Shown in pieces: positions 6,712-12,927 of a DNA stretch of 12,927 nucleotides. This DNA is from Nannocystaceae bacterium (GTDB lineage Bacteria > Myxococcota_A > Polyangia > Nannocystales > Nannocystaceae): contig JAESSZ010000268.1 in assembly GCA_016763875.1 (NCBI GenBank), forward strand, positions 1 to 12,927, read 5' to 3'. Both the position numbers and the translations under genes were made by a program. The notes under the pieces were generated by a model. The model did no database searches, was not told the origin of the DNA, and saw only the letters and a list, made by a program, of their open reading frames with translations. Position 1 is the stretch's first letter; each line of letters opens with the position of its first letter.

Positions 6712-7752
6712 TCACTGGCCCAGCGCCTCGCGTACGGCGGCGCACGGGTCCTCGTCGTCCATGGTCTCCCCCGGGTAGTGAAGGATCCGCGTGGGGATCT
6801 GTTCGGGGCGCTCGCCGTGCAGCGAGGCTACGACCGTGATCGCCGCCTCGCCCTTCTCGTCGAAGTACGCGACGCGCACGTGATGAAGCCCTTCGTCGAG
6901 CGACGCTCGTTTACCCCGCGTGCGCGTGCCATGCACGCCCCAGTTGTTGACGATGAGTTTGCCGTCGACAAACAAACGCGCCCCGTCGTTGGAGGTGACC
7001 CTAAAGGCCACCTCCGTTGGCGCGTCCAGCAGCATGCAGGTGTCCCAGCGCACCGAGAACGCGTCGTCGGGGAAGTCGCGAAGCGGCCCGGACTTGTTCC
7101 AGTCGTACCGGATGTCGCTGTTTCGACGCAGCTCGGGCTCTCCGCTGAAGTCTTTGGTTTCGTAGTACGCACCGCGCCACGGACCTTCGCGGTAGCTGGG
7201 CACGGTCAGCACGAGTCCGATGATCGTCGGGATCGCGACAGCGGCGGTCAACCCGATGCCACGCCGCAGTCGTTGTCGCTCGGCCTGTTGCAGCGTGTCG
7301 CCGTAGAGCATGCGCTCGGCCGCCCGAGTCCCGGCCACCAGGGCGCGTGCATGCCTCAGGAGTTCCCGCCGGACTTCGATGGGGGCGTCAGCCTCCGGCT
7401 CGGTTTGGGAGTCGCTGTCCGCGGCATCTGCTGCGGCATCTGCTGCGGCATCTGCTGCCTCAAGGTCGAGCAGACCCCGGGCGAGTGCCTCACCGTCGAC
7501 GTCCCATGACGAAGGCGCTTGCGTCAGCGCCTCGGTGGCGTCGTCCAGGTCGGGCGCGGCCACGCGTGCGAGGGCCTGCAACCCGCGCACGATGTGCACG
7601 CGAGCCGTTGCGGCATCGGTCGAAGGATCGCCAACAATGGCGAGTGCCGCGCGCGCCTCGGCATCTGCCCGTTGATAGGCAACTCGGCGCATCCGGACTT
7701 GGCGGTCATGGTGTTGTGGATCCGAATCCGCAGCCGATGCTTCACTGGTCAT
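6712..7752 (-). CDS. Single-span membrane protein with extracytoplasmic PA14 domain
   Basis: The product is 346 residues. Residues 1-160 are charged and helical (Arg/Ala/Glu/Asp-rich), with an AAAD repeat at about 99-111. One membrane helix follows at about 166-185 (TAAVAIPTIIGLVL). Residues about 190-310 match a PA14 beta-barrel: GPWRGAYYETKDF, FSVRW (232-236), TSNDGARLFVDGKLIVNNW (253-271) and EGLHHVRVAYFD. PA14 domains bind carbohydrate in many glycosidases, adhesins and glycosyltransferases, often with Ca2+. With Arg-rich residues before the helix, the positive-inside rule puts the PA14 domain outside the cytoplasm. Its ATG overlaps the GT39 stop as ATGA (7749-7752), so translation is probably coupled. 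Its position inside a glycosyltransferase unit suggests glycan binding or acting as the glycan acceptor, which is inference. Confidence 0.82.
   Translation of the reverse strand: MTSEASAADSDPQHHDRQVRMRRVAYQRADAEARAALAIVGDPSTDAATARVHIVRGLQALARVAAPDLDDATEALTQAPSSWDVDGEALARGLLDLEAADAAADAAADAADSDSQTEPEADAPIEVRRELLRHARALVAGTRAAERMLYGDTLQQAERQRLRRGIGLTAAVAIPTIIGLVLTVPSYREGPWRGAYYETKDFSGEPELRRNSDIRYDWNKSGPLRDFPDDAFSVRWDTCMLLDAPTEVAFRVTSNDGARLFVDGKLIVNNWGVHGTRTRGKRASLDEGLHHVRVAYFDEKGEAAITVVASLHGERPEQIPTRILHYPGETMDDEDPCAAVREALGQ
7421..7456. repeat. Three perfect 12-bp tandem repeats in the PA14 gene
   Basis: The unit gcggcatctgct is repeated three times without mismatch at 7421-7432, 7433-7444 and 7445-7456. 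On the coding (minus) strand it encodes an Ala-Ala-Asp-Ala type repeat in the cytoplasmic segment before the membrane helix. Because 12 is a multiple of 3, copy-number change would alter length but not frame. Confidence 0.92.
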
Positions 7753-9563
7753 TGAGTCCCCCCCTTTTGCTCATCGGGCTGGTCATCGGGTCGGTCATCG
7801 GGTCGGTCATCGGGCTTGTCCCACGTTGCGCCACGACGGCGACTGCGATGTTTGCCCCGCAGCGGGCGCGGGCCGCGGTCTTTTTTCTCGCCCAGTCCGA
7901 CCGGAGTGATGCCTGCGTCGATCTTGTGTTTCGTATCAACGAGCCGTCGGTCACGCACGACGTTGAGTAGGGTGTCTTGTCGCTCGACTTGCAGCAGCAC
8001 CGGGTCGTTCTTGAAACGGTTGTGGCAGTTGGCGCGCGTGTAACCGAGGTAGAAGTCCGGCCGCGCCTTCTTCATCCATCGCTCCCGGCGCCACTTTTCC
8101 CGGTCTTTCCAACGGAAACCCGCGGTCATGTACTCGTGCGCGATGAAGTCCGGGATGCACCCCGACAGCGTGTACGTCTTGTTGAGATACACCTCGGGTT
8201 CCGTTCGCCACAGATGCTCGTCCAAGAGTGCGAAACCCTCTTTGTAGGAGTTGCCGTAGTAGTCGGTGTCGTAGTTGAGGAACGCGCCAGGGAGGCCGCC
8301 CGCAAGGCGATTGAAGAACACGTACTGGTGTGGATGAAGCTGCCGCATCGTGAGGGCGGTCTGTGCCGAGAGACCGGCGATGCCCAAGGCGACAATCGCC
8401 GTGCTCACTGCACGCCGTCCGCCAATCGCGGCGGGCAGTGCAACCGCGGCGACGCCCGCCACCACACACAACAGCGGCACGAGAAACAGAAAGTGACGCA
8501 GCCCGTCGTAAAGGATCGAACGCCCGACGATCGCGTACAGCGGGGGCATCACGATCGCCAGTGCGAGGATCGCCAGTGGGCGGCAGCGGCCGCGCAGCAG
8601 CACCTCCCAGACCCCGTGCTTGCGCAGAAACAACCCGGCAAGCACCACGCCAATAGCCACGAGCACGAGCACCAGCACGGGCGTTTTTAGCCCAAAGTAG
8701 TGCAGCAGGTAGTCCCAGCGAGGATCGGTGGTCATGATCTCCTGTCCCGCAAACGGCATCTTGCGTTCATGGATCGTGAACCGCGTCATCCGGCCCAGAG
8801 CCATCAGCGGTCGTCGCAAGGGATCGAGCAGCGCCCACGGCCAAGACGCGAGCATCACCACCCACGCCCCAGCGATGACCAGCAGGGTCGGGCGGCCCAA
8901 CCCCAAAAAGAGCGCGACGCCGGGCTTGATGCGGCCCGTCAGTCGAATGCGCGCGAGGCTGAACCCCGCGATCAGTGCCACGAGGTAACAAAGCACGAGC
9001 AGACCGCCGATCCGCACGCTCATCGCCAGCCCGGCCGCGACCGAGAACACGACCCAGTCGCGCCGCGGTACGCGGGGCACCTTCGCCGCCACGATGCACA
9101 GCGCGTGGATAGCCCACACGTACCCGACCGCGAACGGCACGTCCTTGGGGTTGTTGAAAATGTGGCCGTAGTACACGGGGGTGGTGGCCAGCATGACGGT
9201 GGCAGCCAGCCCCGCGGCAGGTCCGCCTAGTTGCCGCGCGAGTCTCCAGGTGCCGACGAGGCCAAGCACGCCGACCATCGCGCCCAACAGGTGGATCGCC
9301 TCCCAGTCGTTCATCGTGGGCGGTTTGACCCGACGAACGAGCGCGCCTAGCAAATCGAAACCGCCCCCGTACAGGTAGTCGGCGCGGTAGCTCAGGGCCG
9401 AGCGGTCGCGTCCGGCGCTGGCGAACCAGTCCAGGATGTAGTCCCCGTAGACCAGATGCCAGGTCTCGTCCCACGTGATGCCATAGTCGCGGAACGTCAT
9501 CGCGGCGAGCACGGCGACCGCAGCGATGACCAGCGCGCTGGCGACATCCAGGGCGAGCCGCAT
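7749..9563 (-). CDS. GT39/PMT-family (ArnT-like) polytopic membrane glycosyltransferase
   Basis: GT-C enzymes of this family take a sugar from a polyprenyl-phosphate carrier and add it to a protein or lipid on the outer face of the membrane. The product is 604 residues from the ATG at 9561-9563; the open frame runs upstream to 9755, but that part is antisense to the methyltransferase and non-hydrophobic. An N-terminal helix is followed by ITWDETWH (29-36), holding the acidic residues that act in the first extracytoplasmic loop of the family. HIFNNPKDVPFA (134-145) is also typical. About ten or more hydrophobic segments follow to roughly residue 430, then a soluble region with DTDYYGNSYKEG. 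The tail is unusual: basic (KKDRG...RSRRRG), then a DDRP-type repeat from residue 582. The start is 4 nt after the methyltransferase stop, and the end overlaps the PA14 start by 4 nt, so these are operon genes. Confidence 0.85.
   Translation of the reverse strand: MRLALDVASALVIAAVAVLAAMTFRDYGITWDETWHLVYGDYILDWFASAGRDRSALSYRADYLYGGGFDLLGALVRRVKPPTMNDWEAIHLLGAMVGVLGLVGTWRLARQLGGPAAGLAATVMLATTPVYYGHIFNNPKDVPFAVGYVWAIHALCIVAAKVPRVPRRDWVVFSVAAGLAMSVRIGGLLVLCYLVALIAGFSLARIRLTGRIKPGVALFLGLGRPTLLVIAGAWVVMLASWPWALLDPLRRPLMALGRMTRFTIHERKMPFAGQEIMTTDPRWDYLLHYFGLKTPVLVLVLVAIGVVLAGLFLRKHGVWEVLLRGRCRPLAILALAIVMPPLYAIVGRSILYDGLRHFLFLVPLLCVVAGVAAVALPAAIGGRRAVSTAIVALGIAGLSAQTALTMRQLHPHQYVFFNRLAGGLPGAFLNYDTDYYGNSYKEGFALLDEHLWRTEPEVYLNKTYTLSGCIPDFIAHEYMTAGFRWKDREKWRRERWMKKARPDFYLGYTRANCHNRFKNDPVLLQVERQDTLLNVVRDRRLVDTKHKIDAGITPVGLGEKKDRGPRPLRGKHRSRRRGATWDKPDDRPDDRPDDQPDEQKGGTQ
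7758..7768 (-). promoter_or_regulatory. Strong ribosome binding site for the PA14 gene
   Basis: On the minus strand the run AAAAGGGGGGG ends 5 nt before the PA14 ATG at 7752 and gives a purine-rich Shine-Dalgarno, unlike the other starts here, which have none that is clear. The same bases encode the last residues of the GT39 protein (QKGGTQ). The G7 homopolymer is also a slippage-prone tract, but a slip would change only the last few GT39 residues. Confidence 0.6.
7771..7818. repeat. Four 12-bp tandem repeats at the GT39 C-terminus
   Basis: Units beginning tcatcggg start at 7771, 7783, 7795 and 7807. The two middle copies (tcatcgggtcgg) are identical and the outer two differ by up to two bases. 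On the coding strand they encode the DKPDDRPDDRPDDQPDE tail of the GT39 protein. The period keeps the frame. Confidence 0.88.
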
Positions 9564-9567
9564 CGCG

Positions 9568-10182
9568 CTACCCGCCTGCCGTGTCCGTGCGTTTCTCGGC
9601 GAGCACCATGGTCCACGGGAACACGATCGGCGTTTCCAGGATCGTGAAACGGCGCTGGACAAACGCGAGGAAGCTTCGCCGTCCCCAGTGATTGACGTGC
9701 TCCGGATCGTTGCCCCAAGCCGAGACATGTTTGCCGCGCACCAGGTTGAGTCCACGGAAGAAAGGCTCCCAGGGGACAGACAGCAGCAGGTATCGGGAGG
9801 TTAGCTGTTCCAAGATCGGCAGCATCTGCGCGGGATCGGGGATGTGCTCGAGCACCTCCAGCATCATGACCATGTCGAAAGTCCGACCGTCATCAGCCAA
9901 CTCTCGTGCGTCTCGCGGCTCGAGTTTTGCTTTGTCGCCAAGTCGCTTGCGGGCGTCCGCTATCGCCGGCTTGGAGAAGTCCACCCCGGTCAGCGCCGCG
10001 CCTAGGTCCGCGTCGTGAAGAACCTCCAGCATGTAGCCCTCGCCGCATCCCACTTCGAGCACCGTTGCCGGCGCAACGCGTCGGGACAGACGCACGGCCT
10101 CGCGCTTGAAACGGTCCAACAGGGCCTGCTGGATCGGATTGCTGGACTCGTGCTTTTGCTTGTTGCCGTAGTCGTCGGCCAT
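9568..10182 (-). CDS. Class I SAM-dependent methyltransferase
   Basis: The product is 204 residues, a typical length for a minimal class I methyltransferase. Motif I is VLEVGCGEG (41-49), the acidic residue that contacts the SAM ribose is D68 in GVDFS, DARE (91-94) is the motif next to the adenine ring, and MLEVLEHIPDP (107-117) is motif IV. These features resemble UbiE/Methyltransf_11 type enzymes acting on small molecules or lipids. The N-terminus DYGNKQKHESSNPIQQALLDRF is a separate conserved-looking block whose role I do not know. It is the first gene of the minus-strand unit; its TAG lies 4 nt before the GT39 start. In this setting a sugar, lipid-carrier or glycan methylation role is possible but not shown. 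No signal or membrane segment is seen, so it is cytoplasmic. Confidence 0.85.
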   Translation of the reverse strand: MADDYGNKQKHESSNPIQQALLDRFKREAVRLSRRVAPATVLEVGCGEGYMLEVLHDADLGAALTGVDFSKPAIADARKRLGDKAKLEPRDARELADDGRTFDMVMMLEVLEHIPDPAQMLPILEQLTSRYLLLSVPWEPFFRGLNLVRGKHVSAWGNDPEHVNHWGRRSFLAFVQRRFTILETPIVFPWTMVLAEKRTDTAGG

Positions 10183-10344
10183 CGTAGGAACCGGTCGCGG
10201 GTAGAAACGCCGAGGCGTCGAGCGCCAGAGGGTAGCAGCGCTGCCACAGGGCGCAGGCCCCTAGCGGTGAAGGCCCGGGGAGACTGCGCGCAAAACACGC
10301 CGACGCCGCTTTCCTGTCGCGCTCAACCGCGGTAACTAGCCTGC
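10183..10344. promoter_or_regulatory. Divergent intergenic region between methyltransferase unit and DUF2079 gene
   Basis: This 162-bp gap is the only place where promoters for both the minus-strand glycosylation unit and the divergent DUF2079 gene can sit without lying inside coding sequence. It holds a perfect 10-bp palindrome, gcagcgctgc (10235-10244), which could be an operator but is short enough to be chance in GC-rich DNA. I see no clear -35/-10 pair and no Shine-Dalgarno before either start. Confidence 0.4.
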
Positions 10345-12738
10345 ATGGTTTCACATACGCCGCTGCGGCCGGAGGCGGGGGATCCCGAGAGCCCCCCGCC
10401 CGCTGGGCCACCGCAGAGGACGACGGGTTTTCATCGGTGGGTAGAGAGGGTCGTCGCGGCGTCGCTGTCGTGGGGATGGCTGACCGTTGTCATTGGCCTG
10501 GGCACGGGCCTCACGGCCTGGACGCTCGCGGCCGACGACCGCGTCTTCGTGATCGAGAACGACTTGCGGGTGCCGCAGCGTTTCGAAGCTCTGGAATGGA
10601 TGGGGATCGCGACGGTCGTGGTCTTCACGGTGTACGGCGCCGTGTGGGCGTGGCGTCGCTTCAAAGGCAGTGGCGAACACTTCGGTGAGATCGCACAGTC
10701 GCTCAACCGCTACGCGTTTGTCCTGGCGCTCTCCCCTCTGTTCGGGGGACTGGCGTACCGGGGTCTAGAAGCAAAACACAAGTTCATCACCCTGCTGCTG
10801 TGCGCGGGCATCACCGTGGGCATGGGCGTGCTCATCTACCGCGTCGCCGCGCTGGTGGAGCGACCGGCGAGTTTGGCCGCCAAGCGCCGTCGGTTCTCGG
10901 AGTTGGCGCCCGCGCTCGCGCTCATTGCGATCGGCTGTTTTTACGCCTGGTACATGTCCAGCCTGGCGCTGCTGGACCATCGCAACCTCGGCACGCACAT
11001 CTACGATCTCGGTATCTACGACAACCTGTTTTACCGCACCACGCACGGCGACTTTCTCGGCTGTGGGTACTGCAAGGGCGGCACCCACGTCGCGGCGCAC
11101 TTCGACCCGATCATCTGGGTCTTCTCGCCGATCTACAAACTCAACCCTCGGGCCGAGACCATTTTGGTGCTGCAGTCGACGTGGCTGGCGACCGGGGTGG
11201 TGCCGCTGTATTTGCTGGCACGGCGGCGGTTGGGCAACGCGTGGTTTGGCGTCCTGCTGGCCGGGATCTACACGCTGTACCCGGCGCTGCACGGCGCCAA
11301 CATGTTCGACTTTCACTCGCTGACGCTGGTGATCCCGTCGCTGATCTGGCTTATCTACTTGTCGGACTCGGGCTCGAAGTTCGCGTACTGGTTGGTGCTG
11401 CTGCTGATGCTGCTGACCCGCGAAGACATGTCGCTGTTGGCGTGTTTCGTGGGCCTGTACGGGATCATCACACGACGACCGCTCACTGGGATCATGACGA
11501 TCCTGCTGTCGCTGGGGTACCTGTACTACGTCAAGACGGAAATGATGCCGGACTCCGGGCTGCTCATGCAGGGCGGCAAAGAGACGATGTCCTACATCTA
11601 TTTCTATGAGGACATGATCCCGCACCACGACGAGGGGATGAAGGGCCTCATCATCTCGTTCTTCACCAACCCGGTGTTCGTGGTGAAGATGTTGCTCATC
11701 GAGTCCAAGGCATTCTTCTTCCTCGCGCTGGGCCTGCCTCTGCTGTTTCTGCCCGTTCTGTCGGGCAAGAAAACGATCATCATGGCCTACGGGCTTGTGT
11801 TCATCGGCTTGGCCACGCGGCGGCACATGTACAGCCTGCACTTCCAGTATTCCTCGGTGCTGTTCCCCGTGTTGTTGGCCTCGATGCCCGATGCGGTGGC
11901 ACGCGCGGGGTCCGGCCGTCTCGCCCGCGGCCTGGGGCTCACGGCGCGACGACTGCAGTGGACGTTGATGATCACCGCCCTGTTGTCGACGTTTCTGGTG
12001 TCGTGGAAATTCGGCGCTTGGATCTCCAACGACGCGTTCAAGGCGGGTTGGAACCGTCTCGCCCGCAACCCAGGCGCCGAAAAGATCGAGCGCTACGAAA
12101 AGACTCGGGAGCTCGTCGCGATGATCCCTCGCGAGGCCTCGGTGTCGTCCACCAGCGGTCTTGGCCCTCAGGTGTCCAACCGCATGGACGTCAAGAAGTG
12201 GCCGTCGTATCGCGATATCGACTTCTTGCTGCTGTATACCAAGGGGTTCAAGAAGAAGGACAACCGTCGCCTCGACCGCTTGCTCAAGCGTGGCGAGTAC
12301 CGACTGCTCGATGGCGGCATGGGCGTGGAGCTGTTCGAGCTGGTGCCCAAAGACGAACGCGATGCCGCCCGCGAGGCCGCCCGCGATCTTCCGCCGCGCG
12401 CCAAGGGCAAGAAGAAGAAAAAGAAGAAGGGCAAGCGGAAGAGCAAAGCGGACAAGGACGCGATCCACGATCCGAACAAGGACGCGGATGAGGACGACGA
12501 AGACGACGAGGACGACGTCGACGTCGCGGCAGGCAAGGCCGCAGCCAAGGGGACCACGAAACCGAAGAAGCCCGCGGACAAGGGCTCGGGGAAAGACGTG
12601 GACAAGGGCTCGGACAAGGACGCGGATGATCCTGCGCGGAAAGCTCCGAGCAAGAGCAAGGACGCTAAGAAAGGGCCCAAGGCGCCCGCCAAGCCGAAGC
12701 GGCCGAAGGGCCGCGCGCGCGAGCCGTTGAAGGAGTAG
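10345..12738 (+). CDS. DUF2079 polytopic membrane protein with long Lys/Asp-rich tail
   Basis: The product is 797 residues. The central part matches the DUF2079 family (COG3463), membrane proteins with GT-C-like topology and no assigned reaction: YDLGIYDNLFYRTTHGDF (220-237), HFDPIIWVFSPIY (252-264), FDFHSL (321-326) and LTREDMSLL (357-365). A dozen or more hydrophobic segments run from about 43 to 553. Residues about 580-665 form a soluble domain (RELVAMIPREASVSST; WPSYRDIDFLLL). From about 670 the tail becomes highly charged: a lysine run (689-695), an Asp/Glu block (713-725) and repeated KGS/KD units to the end. The loop after YDLGIYD contains CGYC (240-243). Two extra N-terminal helices precede the family core. 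It is divergent from the methyltransferase-GT39-PA14-GT2 unit and probably belongs with it as a second sugar-transfer or export component, which is inference. Confidence 0.85.
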   Translation: MVSHTPLRPEAGDPESPPPAGPPQRTTGFHRWVERVVAASLSWGWLTVVIGLGTGLTAWTLAADDRVFVIENDLRVPQRFEALEWMGIATVVVFTVYGAVWAWRRFKGSGEHFGEIAQSLNRYAFVLALSPLFGGLAYRGLEAKHKFITLLLCAGITVGMGVLIYRVAALVERPASLAAKRRRFSELAPALALIAIGCFYAWYMSSLALLDHRNLGTHIYDLGIYDNLFYRTTHGDFLGCGYCKGGTHVAAHFDPIIWVFSPIYKLNPRAETILVLQSTWLATGVVPLYLLARRRLGNAWFGVLLAGIYTLYPALHGANMFDFHSLTLVIPSLIWLIYLSDSGSKFAYWLVLLLMLLTREDMSLLACFVGLYGIITRRPLTGIMTILLSLGYLYYVKTEMMPDSGLLMQGGKETMSYIYFYEDMIPHHDEGMKGLIISFFTNPVFVVKMLLIESKAFFFLALGLPLLFLPVLSGKKTIIMAYGLVFIGLATRRHMYSLHFQYSSVLFPVLLASMPDAVARAGSGRLARGLGLTARRLQWTLMITALLSTFLVSWKFGAWISNDAFKAGWNRLARNPGAEKIERYEKTRELVAMIPREASVSSTSGLGPQVSNRMDVKKWPSYRDIDFLLLYTKGFKKKDNRRLDRLLKRGEYRLLDGGMGVELFELVPKDERDAAREAARDLPPRAKGKKKKKKKGKRKSKADKDAIHDPNKDADEDDEDDEDDVDVAAGKAAAKGTTKPKKPADKGSGKDVDKGSDKDADDPARKAPSKSKDAKKGPKAPAKPKRPKGRAREPLKE

Positions 12739-12791
12739 CGCCGTAGGGCGGCCTGCCGCGCGCAGGACCTCTCGATCGCGGGGAACGAAGG

Positions 12792-12823
12792 GATCTGCTT
12801 GATGGCGATTTTTCGCCCAGATC
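12792..12823. other. Interrupted hairpin between convergent genes
   Basis: An outer 6-bp stem (gatctg 12792-12797 with cagatc 12818-12823) encloses a 6-nt bulge and an inner 5-bp stem (ggcga 12804-12808 with tcgcc 12813-12817) around a TTTT loop. It lies after the DUF2079 gene and overlaps the stop codon of the incoming minus-strand gene. It could slow or end transcription from either side, but no U-tract follows on either strand, so a classic intrinsic terminator is not supported. Confidence 0.3.
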
Positions 12824-12927
12824 AGTCGCAGACGGACTGGCTTGGCGCGTCGGCGAGCGGGATGACCTGCCAATCACCCCCGTCTCGCTTGGCGAAGTGC
12901 AATGTCATGGCGGCTTCAGCCCGTTCG
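12822..12927 (-). CDS. C-terminal end of an unidentified minus-strand gene
   Basis: The minus strand is open from the right edge to a TGA at 12822-12824. It gives about 34 residues (ERAEAAMTLHFAKRDGG, then WQVIPLADAP and a Cys-Asp end) with GC-rich third positions like the neighbouring genes. The pattern TLHFAKRDGGDWQV looks like a short beta-strand pair from a soluble domain, but it is too little to name a family. It converges on the DUF2079 gene with an 83-bp gap. The alternative is a chance open frame, which is common in GC-rich DNA. Confidence 0.5.
   Translation of the reverse strand, partial: ERAEAAMTLHFAKRDGGDWQVIPLADAPSQSVCD

Noticed and set aside
7421..7818. 12-bp repeats as a phase-variation switch
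   Set aside because: A 12-bp unit keeps the reading frame, so copy-number change cannot turn the genes on or off.
9564..9755. Upstream extension of the GT39 gene
   Set aside because: It lies inside the methyltransferase gene in another frame and lacks hydrophobic character; the ATG at 9563 starts directly with the first membrane helix.
12752..12766. cctgc/gcagg hairpin after the DUF2079 stop as a terminator
   Set aside because: The stem is 5 bp and GC-rich, but there is no following T-run, and such stems are common by chance in this base composition.
10765..12873. 702-codon open frame on the minus strand opposite the DUF2079 gene
   Set aside because: Its translation is His/Arg/Gln-rich with no domain, while the plus strand shows clear DUF2079 motifs and membrane helices. 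It is a GC-rich antisense shadow.

Overview
The window is high-GC DNA with dense, strongly GC3-biased coding. The best guess is a myxobacterium-like member of Myxococcota (Nannocystales/Polyangia type). This is inferred from the left-edge TPR protein, whose N-terminal part resembles the linker plus TPR tail of myxobacterial serine/threonine kinases, and from the overall gene style. No marker gene in the window settles the taxonomy.

Layout. (1) 1-1524 (+): C-terminal part of a TPR protein, split by one extra G in a G6 tract. (2) 1560-3631 (-): dtd (D-aminoacyl-tRNA deacylase), then ttcA (tRNA 2-thiocytidine synthetase), then a small orphan lipoprotein. (3) 3657-5585 (+): a GCS2-like carboxylate-amine ligase fold fused to two CBS domains, starting only 25 bp from the divergent dtd start. 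(4) 10182 down to 5570 (-): a tight four-gene unit of SAM methyltransferase, GT39/PMT-like membrane glycosyltransferase, single-span PA14-domain protein and GtrB/DPM1-like GT2 glycosyltransferase. The last gene carries an in-frame amber codon and overlaps the end of the GCS2-CBS gene. (5) 10345-12738 (+): a divergent DUF2079 polytopic membrane protein with a long lysine/aspartate tail. (6) 12822-12927 (-): the C-terminus of another gene entering from the right. No intergenic gap reaches 300 bases; the largest is 162 bases (10183-10344). I saw no tRNA, rRNA, CRISPR array or insertion sequence.

Working together. The part most likely to be a coherent system is 5570-12738. A GT2 enzyme of the polyprenyl-phosphate-sugar synthase type could load a lipid carrier on the cytoplasmic face. 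A GT39 enzyme could use that carrier on the outer face. A membrane-anchored PA14 protein could bind or accept glycan, and a second GT-C-like protein (DUF2079) is transcribed divergently. This reads as an envelope glycosylation locus, but substrate and acceptor cannot be read from sequence. Two apparent gene breaks (G6 frameshift, amber codon) in under 13 kb may be real lesions or assembly errors and should be settled before functions are argued.
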